Below the pieces are notes generated by a model. It did no database searches and had not been told where the DNA came from. It was given only the letters and a program-made list of their open reading frames with translations. From assembly GCA_945878375.1 (NCBI GenBank), contig CAMDWG010000011.1, positions 45,146 through 109,145 of the forward strand: a stretch of DNA of 64,000 bases, written 5' to 3'. Position 1 is the first letter of the stretch. Every line of letters begins with the position of its first letter. This DNA is from Roseomonas mucosa. Its GTDB lineage: Bacteria; Pseudomonadota; Alphaproteobacteria; Acetobacterales; Acetobacteraceae. The position numbers and the translations under genes are program-made. Positions 42,432 to 50,673 of the stretch are shown here, piece after piece.

Positions 42432-44087
42432 ATGACCGGCGACCTTCTCCGCGTCCTTGGCATGTGGCGCAGCCGTGGCGGCTGGCTGGCGGCGGGCATC
42501 GCGGTCTCGGCGCTGGCGTCCCTGTTCGGCCTCGCGCTGCTCGGCTTCGCCGGGCGGGGCGTGGCGGAGGGGCTGACCGGCGCGGCGATCTTCGCGGGCG
42601 GCGCGGCGGCGCTGGTGTGGATGCGGGTCTTCGCCGTGGCACGGCCTGTCGCGCGCTACCTGGATCGGCTGGTCGCCCATGCGGCGGCCTTCCGGGCGCT
42701 GGCCGATACGCGGGTCTGGTTCTTCCGCCGCCTCGCGGAACGCCTGCCCTCGGGCCTCGGCTTCCGGCGCAGCGGGGATCTGCTGGGGCGGCTGGTATCC
42801 GACATCGATGCGCTGGACCGCCTGTATCTGGGCGTGCTGGTGCCGGCGGTCTCGGCGGCGGCGGTGGTGCTCGCGATCGCGGTGGTGCTCGGCGCGGCAT
42901 CCCCCACCCTCGCGCTTCTGGTCGCACTGCCGCTGGCGCTCGCCCTGCTGCTGCCGCCGCTGCTGGCCCCCGGCGCGGCGGAGGCCGGGCGGCGTGTCGC
43001 CGCCGCGCAGGGCAGCCTGCGCGCCGCCGCCGTCGATCCGTTGACCGGGATCGAGGACACGCTGTCCGCCGGCGCCGAGCGCGTCGCCGCCAGCCGCGTG
43101 GCGGAGGAAGGGGCGCGGCTTTCGGCGGCGCAGCGGATGCTCGCCTGGCGCGGCGCCTGGGGTGGGGCTGCGGGGCAGGTGCTGACCCAGGCGGCGATGC
43201 TGGGTGCCATAGCCTGGGGGCTGGCGAGTGGGCAGGCGGCGGTGGCCGGCGCGGTGCTCGGCCTGTTCCTGGCGGCCGCGGCGGCCGAGGCCTTCGGGCT
43301 GCTGCCCCGCGCGGGCGCGGCGCTGGCCGCCGCCGCCGCCAGCGCGCGCCGCCTGTTCGAGGCCGCCGATGCGGCCCCGCCTGTCGCGGAACCCGTCAAC
43401 CCGGCCGCCCCGCCCACGGGCCACGCGATCCGGGTGCAGGGGGTGCAGTTCAGCTGGGCGCCGGATCGCCCGCCGGTCTTCGACGGGCTTGACCTCGATG
43501 TGCCGGAAGGCGCGCGAATTGCTCTGCTTGGGCCGTCCGGCGTGGGCAAGTCCACGCTGACCTCGCTGCTGCTGAAGCTCGCGGCGCCGCAGGCGGGGCG
43601 CATCCTGCTGGGTGGCGTGGATATCGCGACGCTCGCCGCCGATGAGGTCCGCGCGCGCGTCACCTGCCTGACCCAGGATGCGCGGCTGTTCGACGACAGC
43701 ATCGAGGCCAATCTCCGCCTCGCCCGGCCGGATGCCGATGCGGTGGCGCTGTGGCGCGCGCTGGATGAGGCCGGGATCGGCGAGTTGGTCCGCACCCTGC
43801 CCGATGGCCTGGAGACAAGATGCGGGGAGGCCGGGGCGCGCTTCTCCGGCGGGCAGGCGCGGCGGCTGGTGCTGGCGCGGGCGCTGCTGGCCGATACGCC
43901 GGTGCTGATCCTGGATGAGCCGGCGGCCGGGCTCGACCCCGACACCGAACGCGCCTTCCTGGAGACGCTGCACGAGGCGACGGCGGGGCGCACGGTGATT
44001 CTGATCGTCCATCGCCTGATCGGCGTGGAACGCCCGACACGTATCCTGCGCCTGGCGGGCGGGCGGGCGCTGGCGGCAATGGGATAG
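42432..44087 (+). CDS. cydC: Thiol reductant ABC exporter subunit CydC
   Basis: A 551-residue partner of CydD with a six-helix membrane domain (10-300) and a C-terminal ATPase: GPSGVGKST, CLTQDARLFDDSIEANL, FSGGQARR and VLILDEPAAGLD. The heterodimer in the inner membrane exports reduced thiols. The ATG at 42432 lies 7 bases after the cydD stop. The membrane part is very rich in Ala/Leu, as the neighbourhood dictates. Two hairpins follow the stop. Confidence 0.92.
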   Translation: MTGDLLRVLGMWRSRGGWLAAGIAVSALASLFGLALLGFAGRGVAEGLTGAAIFAGGAAALVWMRVFAVARPVARYLDRLVAHAAAFRALADTRVWFFRRLAERLPSGLGFRRSGDLLGRLVSDIDALDRLYLGVLVPAVSAAAVVLAIAVVLGAASPTLALLVALPLALALLLPPLLAPGAAEAGRRVAAAQGSLRAAAVDPLTGIEDTLSAGAERVAASRVAEEGARLSAAQRMLAWRGAWGGAAGQVLTQAAMLGAIAWGLASGQAAVAGAVLGLFLAAAAAEAFGLLPRAGAALAAAAASARRLFEAADAAPPVAEPVNPAAPPTGHAIRVQGVQFSWAPDRPPVFDGLDLDVPEGARIALLGPSGVGKSTLTSLLLKLAAPQAGRILLGGVDIATLAADEVRARVTCLTQDARLFDDSIEANLRLARPDADAVALWRALDEAGIGELVRTLPDGLETRCGEAGARFSGGQARRLVLARALLADTPVLILDEPAAGLDPDTERAFLETLHEATAGRTVILIVHRLIGVERPTRILRLAGGRALAAMG

Positions 44088-44126
44088 TGGTGGAGGGGCC
44101 TGACCCGTCTCGCCTTCAAAGGCTCA

Positions 44127-44150
44127 AGGCGCCGGATCGAACCGGCGCCT
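44127..44150. terminator. Hairpin after cydC
   Basis: AGGCGCCGG (44127-44135), loop ATCGAA, CCGGCGCCT (44142-44150): a perfect 9-bp stem 40 bases after the cydC stop, in the 150-bp space before the convergent asparaginase gene. There is no T tract. Confidence 0.6.
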
Positions 44151-44209
44151 CGCCCTGGGCGGCAACGCGGCGCAGCCGCTGAAGATCAGCGCCTGCGCCG
44201 GGGTCCTCG

Positions 44210-44230
44210 CAAAGCCGCGTAGCGGCTTTG
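44210..44230. terminator. Hairpin at the end of the asparaginase gene
   Basis: CAAAGCCGC (44210-44218), loop GTA, GCGGCTTTG (44222-44230): a perfect 9-bp stem 8 bases beyond the asparaginase stop. It is likely the terminator of that minus-strand gene, and may also act on cydDC. Confidence 0.65.
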
Positions 44231-44237
44231 TGTGGCG

Positions 44238-45344
44238 TTAGACGAGCTTCGGCAGGTAGGCGCTGATGCCCTCGACCGGGGTGCCGGCCAGCCAGAATTC
44301 GAGATCCGCCTTGGTCGGCTGGGTCGGCTCGGGGCGCTGGATGGTGATCTCCACCCGGCCCACTTCGCGGCCATTGCTGTCGGTGATGGCGGGTTCGACG
44401 GCGGCGATCATCAGCTCCGCCTGCGCGGTCGGCAGGGCGTGGATGCGGCCGAGGATGCGCGCCAGCACGCCGAGCTTCGCCCGGCCGCTGGCATCCCCAT
44501 CGGCCACCTTGATCGCGATCCCGATCGCCTTGTCGCGCACGCAGGCGACGACATAGCCCTCTGCGCCGTTCTTCGCGATGACGTTGCCGTCGCAGAAGCG
44601 GATCAGGCGAGCCAGCGGGCTGTCCTTGCCGGCCAGGTGGTCCGGATAGGCGGCCATGGCGCCCATCACCCGGCGCGCGGCCGCGCGCCGGGCGGGGGAG
44701 ACGGCCTGCGCCACGCCAAGCCGCGCCATCGCTTGCGCCATCACGCCGATCGGCAGCGACAGGGCGGGCAGGCCGCAGCCATCGCCGGCGGCGGCGAAGC
44801 CATCGGCCGACATGCCGGTGAATTCCGACAGCACGTCGCGATACAGGCGCTGCGCCGGGTGGTCCGGGTTCGCGTAATCCAGCCCGCCGCCCATGTGCTT
44901 GGCCATGCTCAGGAAGCCGCAATGCTTGCCGGAGCAGTTATGATAGATGCGGCGCGGGCCGCCGCTGGCCCAGGCCGTGCCCTGGTCCGCCACGCCCCTC
45001 GGCAGGGCCGGGCCACAGATCAGCGCATCCTCGGTCATGCCGAGCCGGGAGAGCCAGTCGGTCACCAGCGCCACCTGGAAGGGCTCCGCGTGATGGGACG
45101 CGCAGGCCAGCGCGATATGCTCATCCGTCAGGCCGAGCGCATCCGCCGCGCCGGATTCCACCAGGGCCACCGCCTGGAAGGGCTTCAGCGCGGAACGCGG
45201 CGTCGGTGCCCAGCCCGGATCGCCCCAGGCGTGACGGAGCGTGCCGGCGGTATCGGCCACCGCGACGATCCCGTGATGCAGGCTTTCGACCACCGGCCCG
45301 CGCCAGATGCGAGCGAGCTCCACGAGCTCAGGACCCTTCGGCAT
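44238..45344 (-). CDS. Asparaginase, AnsA/ReAV (PF06089) type
   Basis: A 368-residue asparaginase of the rhizobial type II family, unrelated to the E. coli enzymes. Characteristic segments are RSALKPFQAVALVESGAAD, ACASHHAEPFQVALV, YHNCSGKHCGFLSMAKHM (the Ser-x-Lys catalytic pair with a nearby Cys) and DGCGLPALSLPIGVMA. The product hydrolyses asparagine to aspartate and ammonia in the cytoplasm. It stands alone, divergent from the CoA-transferase gene across a 361-bp region. Confidence 0.9.
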   Translation of the reverse strand: MPKGPELVELARIWRGPVVESLHHGIVAVADTAGTLRHAWGDPGWAPTPRSALKPFQAVALVESGAADALGLTDEHIALACASHHAEPFQVALVTDWLSRLGMTEDALICGPALPRGVADQGTAWASGGPRRIYHNCSGKHCGFLSMAKHMGGGLDYANPDHPAQRLYRDVLSEFTGMSADGFAAAGDGCGLPALSLPIGVMAQAMARLGVAQAVSPARRAAARRVMGAMAAYPDHLAGKDSPLARLIRFCDGNVIAKNGAEGYVVACVRDKAIGIAIKVADGDASGRAKLGVLARILGRIHALPTAQAELMIAAVEPAITDSNGREVGRVEITIQRPEPTQPTKADLEFWLAGTPVEGISAYLPKLV

Positions 45345-45705
45345 GGACTACCCCCTGTTGCGCGCGCGGTTTATCGTGACGAACGCTGGACTCCACAAGC
45401 CGGGGATCGCAGCAGTTTCGTCGGGTTGGCCTGACGAAAAGGGGCCTTCCCGCCCGATTGTCAACACAGACTGACAAATGAGTGTCAATCAAGATTGACG
45501 ATTGCGGGCCGTGGCTTCGGGGGGATGTCGGATTCGGACAAATGCCCTGCCGCGTGCCGGCCATGTGGCTGGGTCGGCGCGGAAAGGGAAGGAGAGGGTG
45601 CATAGAGGAATATGATCCTATGTGCCCCCCTCTGTCCAGCTTCGCGACGACTGGCGCCGGCCGCGTCTTGCGGCTACCTGAATCCCCGTTGAGGAGAACC
45701 GGCGC
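45345..45705. promoter_or_regulatory. Divergent regulatory region, asparaginase / CoA-transferase
   Basis: A 361-bp gap without a supported gene. It holds clustered inverted repeats at 45458-45499 (see that entry). An imperfect hairpin at about 45593-45632 is centred on GGAATATGATCC, with CATAG and CTATG arms, in an A/T-richer patch. The part nearest the asparaginase gene has ACGAAA/TTCGT elements around 45418-45438. The CoA-transferase ribosome site GAGGAG lies just before 45706. Confidence 0.45.
45458..45499. promoter_or_regulatory. Paired inverted repeats, candidate operators
   Basis: Two adjacent symmetric elements: TTGTCA (45458-45463) with TGACAA (45472-45477), spaced by eight bases, and GTCAATC-AA-GATTGAC (45484-45499), a perfect 7-bp dyad. 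The TTGTCA/TGACAA and GTCAAT units share a (T)GTCAA core, so the region holds four similar half-sites in 42 bp. This suits a TetR- or GntR-type regulator of the CoA-transferase gene (inference). The regulator is not identifiable in the window. Confidence 0.5.
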
Positions 45706-47040
45706 ATGGCGGCAGTTCAGGGCGGCAAGCAGCCGCAATGGATCTCGGCGGAAGAGGCGGCGGCGCTGGTCCAGCCCGGCGACTGGCTGGACTACGGCAC
45801 ATCCTTCAACCAGCCCGATGCGGTGGACCGCGCACTCGCCGCGCGCGGCCAGGAATTGTCCGGCGTCGGCATCCGCAACTGCCTGACCGTCCGCCCCCGC
45901 GCGGTGCTGGAACAGGAACCGGAAGGCCGCGCCTTCCATGTCTTCAACTGGCATTTCTCCGGCTATGACCGGCGCTGGCACGATGCCGGGCGCGTCACCT
46001 ACACCCCCTGCAACCTCGGCGAGATCCCGCACTACTACCGCCGCAACATCGAGCGCGTGGACATCGCCATCCTGAAGGCCACGCCGCCGGATGCGGATGG
46101 CTTCCTCTGCCTCGGCCCCAACAGCCTCTGGCACGGGGCGGTGATGGAGCGCGCGAAGCGCATCGTGATCGAGGTCTCGGGCCAGGTCCCGACCGCCTTC
46201 GGCACCGACAACCGCATCCATCTGAGCCAGGTCGATGCCCTGGTGCAGGGCGAGGACGGGCCGACGCCGGAACTCCCCTCCGCCCCCGTCGCCGATGTGG
46301 ACCGCGCGGTCGCCGCCCAGATCGCCGAGCGGATCGAGGATGGCGCCTGCCTGCAGATCGGCATCGGCGGCATGCCCAACGCCGTCTGCGCGCTGCTGCT
46401 GGAAGCGGGGATCAAGGATCTCGGCATCCACACGGAGATGATGAATGACGGCCTCGCGGCGCTGTACCGCGCGGGGCTGATCAAGGGCTCGGCCAAGGCG
46501 GTGGAGCCGGGGAAGATCACCTACACCTTCGCGCTGGGCACGCGGGCGCTGTACGAGACGGTCGCGGACAACCCCGATTTCCTCTGCCTGCCGGTCGATG
46601 TCACCAACGACCCGGCGGTGATCGCCCGGAACGACCGTGTGGTGGCGATCAACAACACGACGCAGATCGACCTGCAGGGCCAGGCCGCGAGCGAGAGCGA
46701 CGGGCACCGCCACATCTCCGGCACCGGCGGCCAGCTGCAATTCGTCCGCGGCGCCTATGCCTCGGCCGGCGGCAAGAGCTTCATCTGCCTGGCCTCGACC
46801 TATGAACGGAAGGGCATCCGGAAAAGCCGGATCGTGCTGGACCACACGCCGGGCAACATCATCACCACGCCGCGGTCGGACATGATGTATGTCGTGACCG
46901 AATTCGGCTGCGTGAATCTGAAGGGGATGTCGGTGGCGGAACGCGCACGCGCCCTGATCGGCCTGGCGCATCCCGATTTCCGCGAGGAGCTGTCCCGTGC
47001 GGCGCGGGAGAAGGGGCTGGTGCCGCGGTTCTATTTGTAG
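45706..47040 (+). CDS. Acetyl-CoA hydrolase/transferase family (acyl-CoA:acetate CoA-transferase)
   Basis: A 444-residue class I CoA-transferase. It has an N-terminal half starting ISAEEAAALVQPGDWLDYG. The oxyanion-type motif is IGIGGMPNAV, the catalytic Glu244 lies in LGIHTEMMNDG, and SDGHRHISGTGGQLQFVRGA carries the second glycine-rich CoA-binding motif. This is the butyryl-/propionyl-CoA:acetate transferase layout (Cat1-like). It moves CoA between short-chain acyl groups. It is monocistronic, with an operator-rich leader and a repeat cluster behind it. Confidence 0.9.
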   Translation: MAAVQGGKQPQWISAEEAAALVQPGDWLDYGTSFNQPDAVDRALAARGQELSGVGIRNCLTVRPRAVLEQEPEGRAFHVFNWHFSGYDRRWHDAGRVTYTPCNLGEIPHYYRRNIERVDIAILKATPPDADGFLCLGPNSLWHGAVMERAKRIVIEVSGQVPTAFGTDNRIHLSQVDALVQGEDGPTPELPSAPVADVDRAVAAQIAERIEDGACLQIGIGGMPNAVCALLLEAGIKDLGIHTEMMNDGLAALYRAGLIKGSAKAVEPGKITYTFALGTRALYETVADNPDFLCLPVDVTNDPAVIARNDRVVAINNTTQIDLQGQAASESDGHRHISGTGGQLQFVRGAYASAGGKSFICLASTYERKGIRKSRIVLDHTPGNIITTPRSDMMYVVTEFGCVNLKGMSVAERARALIGLAHPDFREELSRAAREKGLVPRFYL

Positions 47041-47355
47041 GGGGCGGCCGCTTCAGGCGACCTTCTCCCTCTCCCCCCACAGGGGGGAGGTCCGACGCAC
47101 TGCGTCAGGCGCCGGAGTTGCGGCAGTGTGCCGCCGCTTACGCAGGTTGGTTGGGGTGAGGGGGGGCGCACAGCGCAGGGGCGCTCACCGAGTGCCGTAG
47201 GCCCCTTCATGTCGCAGGGCAGTCGCGCCCCCTCCCGCCCTCGCTTTGCTCGGGCACCCTCCCCCGCGACGCGGGAGAGGGGATGTAGGGTGCTCGTCGA
47301 AGGGGTGGGCGCCTCAGCCCTCCCCGGCGAAGCGGGAGAGGGGATTTGGGGCGCC
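47041..47355. repeat. Cluster of C/G-rich palindromic repeats (gene-free 315 bp)
   Basis: The gap between two convergent genes is filled with repeats of the family seen at 39.0 kb. They are CTCCCCCC-ACA-GGGGGGAG (47071-47089), GGGGTGAGGGGGG (about 47154-47166), CCCTCCCCCGCG-A-CGCGGGAGAGGG (about 47258-47281) and CCCTCCCCGGCGAAGCGGGAGAGGG (about 47318-47342). The 16-mer GGCGCCTCAGCCCTCC occurs at 47308-47323 and 47350-47365; the second copy includes the stop and last codons of the serine hydrolase. I see no gene. Confidence 0.75.
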
Positions 47356-48396
47356 TCAGCCCTCCACCGCTTCCACCATCATCTGGCAGAAGCGCCCCAG
47401 CGCGTCGGGGTGGATCCAGCGGGCGACGGCGACCACTTCGCCCTCCGGCCAGATCCAGGTGTAGTTGCCGCCGGCTCCTTGGGCGAAGACGGAGCTGCGC
47501 GGCGCCAGCGGGTGACGCCCCGCGCCGTTCAGCCACCAGAGGAAGCCGTAGGACGGGTTGAGCGGGCAGGGGGATAGCGACCAGTCCAGCCACTGCGACG
47601 GCACCAATTGCTTCCCCGCCCAGTCGCCGCGCCGCAGCACCAACCGCCCGACCTTTTCCTGGTCCTCGGCATGGATGCGGAGCCCCGCGCCCCAATGCGT
47701 CCCGCCGGGGACAGAGGGCAGGCGGCGGCCGTCGATCTCGACCACCGCATTGTCATAGGCGTACCAGACCCAGTCCCGGCTGCCGCCGATCGGGTCCAGG
47801 ATGCGTTCCGCGAAGACCTCCGGCAGCGGCCGGCGGAACAGGTGCAGCAGCGACAGCGCCAGCCGGTTCACCCGGACATCGTTGTATTCCCAGTAGCTCC
47901 CCGGCGCCTGCAAGGGGCGCGCAACGCCCTTCGGCCCCGCGCCTTCCCGCGCCAGGTCCCGGCCGCGGTCGATCAGGTCCGACTTGCCGAACAACTCCCC
48001 TTCCCATTCCGAGGTGTTGGTCAGCAGGTGCCGCCAGGTGATGGGGGCGTTCTGGTCGCTCTCGAAGCCGCCATCATGGACGCGGGCGCGGACCGGCTCG
48101 TCGATATCGGGCAGCAGCCCGTCGGCCCAGGCGATGCCGGCCAGCAGCGAGAGGTAGGATTTCGCCACGCTGAAGGTCATGTCCGCCTGCCGCGTGTCAC
48201 CCCAGGATGCGATGACCTCCCCGCGCCGCGTGACGAGGCCATTCGGCGCGCCGCGCGGGAAGATCGGGCCGAGGATGGTGTTGAAGGGCGGCGGCTCGAA
48301 ATGCCCGCCTTCCAGATGCGCGCGCAGGTCGCGCGGGAAGGGGGATTCATGCGCGGCGGCGAAGGCAGCGGCGGCGGCGAGGGCGGGCGTGCTCAT
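47356..48396 (-). CDS. Serine hydrolase, beta-lactamase class C-like
   Basis: A 346-residue penicillin-recognising-fold hydrolase. The catalytic S76-x-x-K79 is in DMTFSVAKSYLSLLAG. A YWEYND segment serves as the likely Tyr-x-Asn element, and GTHWGAGLRIHAEDQEKVGRL follows late. It starts at ATG 48396 (MSTPALA) and has no signal peptide, so it is probably a cytoplasmic esterase or peptidase rather than a true beta-lactamase. Its last codons and stop lie inside a 16-bp direct repeat shared with the downstream repeat cluster. Confidence 0.87.
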   Translation of the reverse strand: MSTPALAAAAAFAAAHESPFPRDLRAHLEGGHFEPPPFNTILGPIFPRGAPNGLVTRRGEVIASWGDTRQADMTFSVAKSYLSLLAGIAWADGLLPDIDEPVRARVHDGGFESDQNAPITWRHLLTNTSEWEGELFGKSDLIDRGRDLAREGAGPKGVARPLQAPGSYWEYNDVRVNRLALSLLHLFRRPLPEVFAERILDPIGGSRDWVWYAYDNAVVEIDGRRLPSVPGGTHWGAGLRIHAEDQEKVGRLVLRRGDWAGKQLVPSQWLDWSLSPCPLNPSYGFLWWLNGAGRHPLAPRSSVFAQGAGGNYTWIWPEGEVVAVARWIHPDALGRFCQMMVEAVEG

Positions 48397-48491
48397 GGGA
48401 TGGAGACTGCCCGGCTTGCCCGGCTTCGGTAACCCCCTCCACGCTCGGCCCGGACACCCCACATTCACGGATGAGAGAAGGAGGACGCCAC

Positions 48492-49037
48492 ATGGCGATG
48501 GAAACGGCCACGATCGGCGGCGGCTGCTTCTGGTGCATCGAGGGCGCGTTGCGCCACCTGGATGGCGTGAGCCGCGCCGAAAGCGGCTATGCCGGCGGCC
48601 ATGTGGACAATCCGAGCTATGAGGAGGTCTGCGCCAAGCGGACCGGCCATGCGGAGGTGGTGCAGATCGATTTCGACCCGGCGAAGCTCAGCTATGCCGA
48701 CCTGCTGCGGATGTTCTTCACCCTGCATGACCCCACCACCCGGGATCGCCAGGGCAATGATGTCGGCCCGCAATACCGCAGCATCATCCTGACCCATTCG
48801 CCGGAGCAGGATGCGATTGCGCGGCAGGTGATCGCGGAGATCGATGCCGCCGGCATCTGGGGCGCGAAGGCGGTGACGGAGGTCGTCCCGCTGACCCGCT
48901 TCTGGCCCGGCGAGGCCGAGCATCAGGACTACTTCGCGCGCAACCCGTGGTCGGGCTATTGCCGGGTGGTGGTGGCGCCGAAGGTCGCGAAGTTCCGCAA
49001 GACCTTCGCGGATCGGCTGAAGCAGGGGGCGGCGTGA
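48492..49037 (+). CDS. msrA: Peptide-methionine (S)-S-oxide reductase
   Basis: A 181-residue repair enzyme that reduces the S-epimer of methionine sulfoxide. It has the active-site motif GCFWC with catalytic Cys12, followed by SGYAGGHVDNPSYEEVC, TGHAEVVQIDFDP and GNDVGPQYRSIIL, all canonical. The start is ATG 48492, with AGGAGG seven bases upstream. There is no signal peptide, so it is cytoplasmic. Its stop shares one base with the msrB start (TGATG), so the pair is coupled. Confidence 0.96.
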   Translation: MAMETATIGGGCFWCIEGALRHLDGVSRAESGYAGGHVDNPSYEEVCAKRTGHAEVVQIDFDPAKLSYADLLRMFFTLHDPTTRDRQGNDVGPQYRSIILTHSPEQDAIARQVIAEIDAAGIWGAKAVTEVVPLTRFWPGEAEHQDYFARNPWSGYCRVVVAPKVAKFRKTFADRLKQGAA

Positions 49038-49462
49038 TGTTTGGGGCCAAGGACAAGCGGACGGACGAAACCTTCCCGGTCGCGAAGACAGAGGCGGAGT
49101 GGCGGGAGACCCTCTCGCCCGAGGCCTTCCGCGTGCTGCGCCAGCACGGCACGGAACGCCCCGGCACCAGCCGGCTGAACGCGGAAAAGCGCGCCGGTGT
49201 CTTCGCCTGCGCCGGCTGCGGCACGAAGCTGTTCGAGGCTGGCGCGAAATTCGAAAGCGGCACCGGCTGGCCCAGCTTCTTCCAGCCCATCGAGGGCGCG
49301 GTGGCGACCACCACCGACCGCAGCTTCTTCATGACCCGGACGGAGGTGCATTGCGCGCGCTGCGGCGGGCATCTGGGCCATGTCTTCCCGGACGGCCCGC
49401 CGCCGACCGGGCAACGATATTGCATGAACGGCGTCTCTCTCGACTTCAAGCCTGCGGAATGA
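49037..49462 (+). CDS. msrB: Peptide-methionine (R)-S-oxide reductase
   Basis: A 141-residue partner of MsrA that reduces the R-epimer of methionine sulfoxide. The zinc site is C58-x-x-C61 and C106-x-x-C109. Catalytic Cys129 is in RYCMNGVSLDF, and FESGTGWPSFF and HVFPDGP are conserved. It overlaps msrA by one base. The tandem arrangement gives full protection of methionine against oxidation. Confidence 0.96.
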   Translation: MFGAKDKRTDETFPVAKTEAEWRETLSPEAFRVLRQHGTERPGTSRLNAEKRAGVFACAGCGTKLFEAGAKFESGTGWPSFFQPIEGAVATTTDRSFFMTRTEVHCARCGGHLGHVFPDGPPPTGQRYCMNGVSLDFKPAE

Positions 49463-49547
49463 AGCGCCCGGGCATCGGGTGACGAGGGATTTGCCCGTGC
49501 CCCGTAACACCGGCCTGGACAAGCGCCGGGGTGACTGCTCAATCGCC

Positions 49548-50669
49548 ATGATCGCCCTTGCCAGAGGATACCCTTTGCGCCTGCGCCACCTGCCGTTCGC
49601 CCTGCCCGTGCTGGCGCTGCTGCTGGCACCCGCCGCTGCCCGGGCCGACCTGCTCTTCGTCCTCAACTCGGGCGAGGCCTCGGTCAGCGTCCTGGACCCG
49701 GCGACGCGCCAGGAACTGCGCCGCATCCCCGTGCTGCGCGAACCGCACCATCTGGTGCTGACGCCGGATGGGCGGGAACTGGTGCTGGGGGATTCGGCGG
49801 GGAATGAGCTGATCTTCCTCGACCCCTCGACCGGGGAGGTGCGGCGGCGGGAGCGCATCTCCAACCCCTATCACCTGGAATACAGCCCCGATGGCCGCTG
49901 GCTGGTGATCGCGAGCCTCCGGCGCGACCAGGTGGACATCTACGATGCCGCGACGCTTGCGCTGGTGCATCGCTTCCGCCCCGGCGACATGCCGAGCCAC
50001 ATCGCCTTCTCGCCGGACAGCCGCCGCGTCTTCGTCACCATGCAGGGCGACCGCGCGGTGGTGGCCTTCGACATGGAAACCCGCACCCAGCTCTGGTCGG
50101 CCGAGGTCGGGCCGGAGCCGGCGGGGATCATCTGGCATCGCGGCAAGCTCATCATCGGCGTGATGGGGGCCGATTACTTCTCTGTCCTCGACCCCGAGAC
50201 GCGGGAGGTGACGCGCGGCTTCACCCTCGGGCGCGGGGCGCACACCATCTTCCCCGCCCCGGATGGGCGGTCGCTCTTCGCGACATCGCGCGTGGACAGC
50301 CGGCTGGCGGAGATCGACCCCGATACGCTGGCGGTGCGGCGGGTGTGGAACATCCCCGGCGGGCCGGATTGCATCACCTTCGACCCCGAGGGGCGCGTAT
50401 GGATGACGCTGCGCTGGCAGGGGCGGATCGCGGTGGTGGATCCGCGCGATCCGAACGCGCAGCCGCAATGGCAGACCGGCCGCGTGGGACGCAGCCCGCA
50501 TGGCATCTTCTTCAAGCCGCGCCGGGATGGCGTGGCGGGCGATTTCACCTGGAGCATGGCCGGCGTGACATCGGGCACAAGGCCGCTGGCCGCGCCGCTC
50601 GCCGTCCCCCCTTCCGCCGCTCGCCCGCCCGTGCTGCCCGGCGCGGCGACGCCGGCGGCGCTGCGCTGA
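49548..50669 (+). CDS. Exported YVTN-type beta-propeller protein
   Basis: A 373-residue protein with an N-terminal signal peptide (LRLRHLPFALPVLALLLAPAAARA). A beta-propeller of about seven YVTN/PQQ-like blades follows, repeating patterns such as VSVLDPATRQELRRIPV, IFLDPSTGEVRRRERI, VDIYDAATLALVHRF and FSVLDPETREVTRGF. The C-terminal 35 residues are Pro/Ala-rich. It is probably periplasmic; the function is unknown, possibly binding or cofactor-linked. ATG 49548 is used, but TTG 49575 with AGAGGA six bases upstream is a good alternative. The next gene begins 4 bases after its stop. Confidence 0.85.
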   Translation: MIALARGYPLRLRHLPFALPVLALLLAPAAARADLLFVLNSGEASVSVLDPATRQELRRIPVLREPHHLVLTPDGRELVLGDSAGNELIFLDPSTGEVRRRERISNPYHLEYSPDGRWLVIASLRRDQVDIYDAATLALVHRFRPGDMPSHIAFSPDSRRVFVTMQGDRAVVAFDMETRTQLWSAEVGPEPAGIIWHRGKLIIGVMGADYFSVLDPETREVTRGFTLGRGAHTIFPAPDGRSLFATSRVDSRLAEIDPDTLAVRRVWNIPGGPDCITFDPEGRVWMTLRWQGRIAVVDPRDPNAQPQWQTGRVGRSPHGIFFKPRRDGVAGDFTWSMAGVTSGTRPLAAPLAVPPSAARPPVLPGAATPAALR

Positions 50670-50673
50670 ACCG

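Noticed and set aside
40748..42499. 583-codon frame opposite cydD
   Set aside because: It lies wholly antisense to cydD and is Gln/Arg/Gly-rich without motifs. The plus-strand gene has all ABC motifs.
42105..44012. 635-codon frame opposite cydC
   Set aside because: It is a shadow frame of cydC with low-complexity Arg/Pro/Gln sequence and no recognisable domain.
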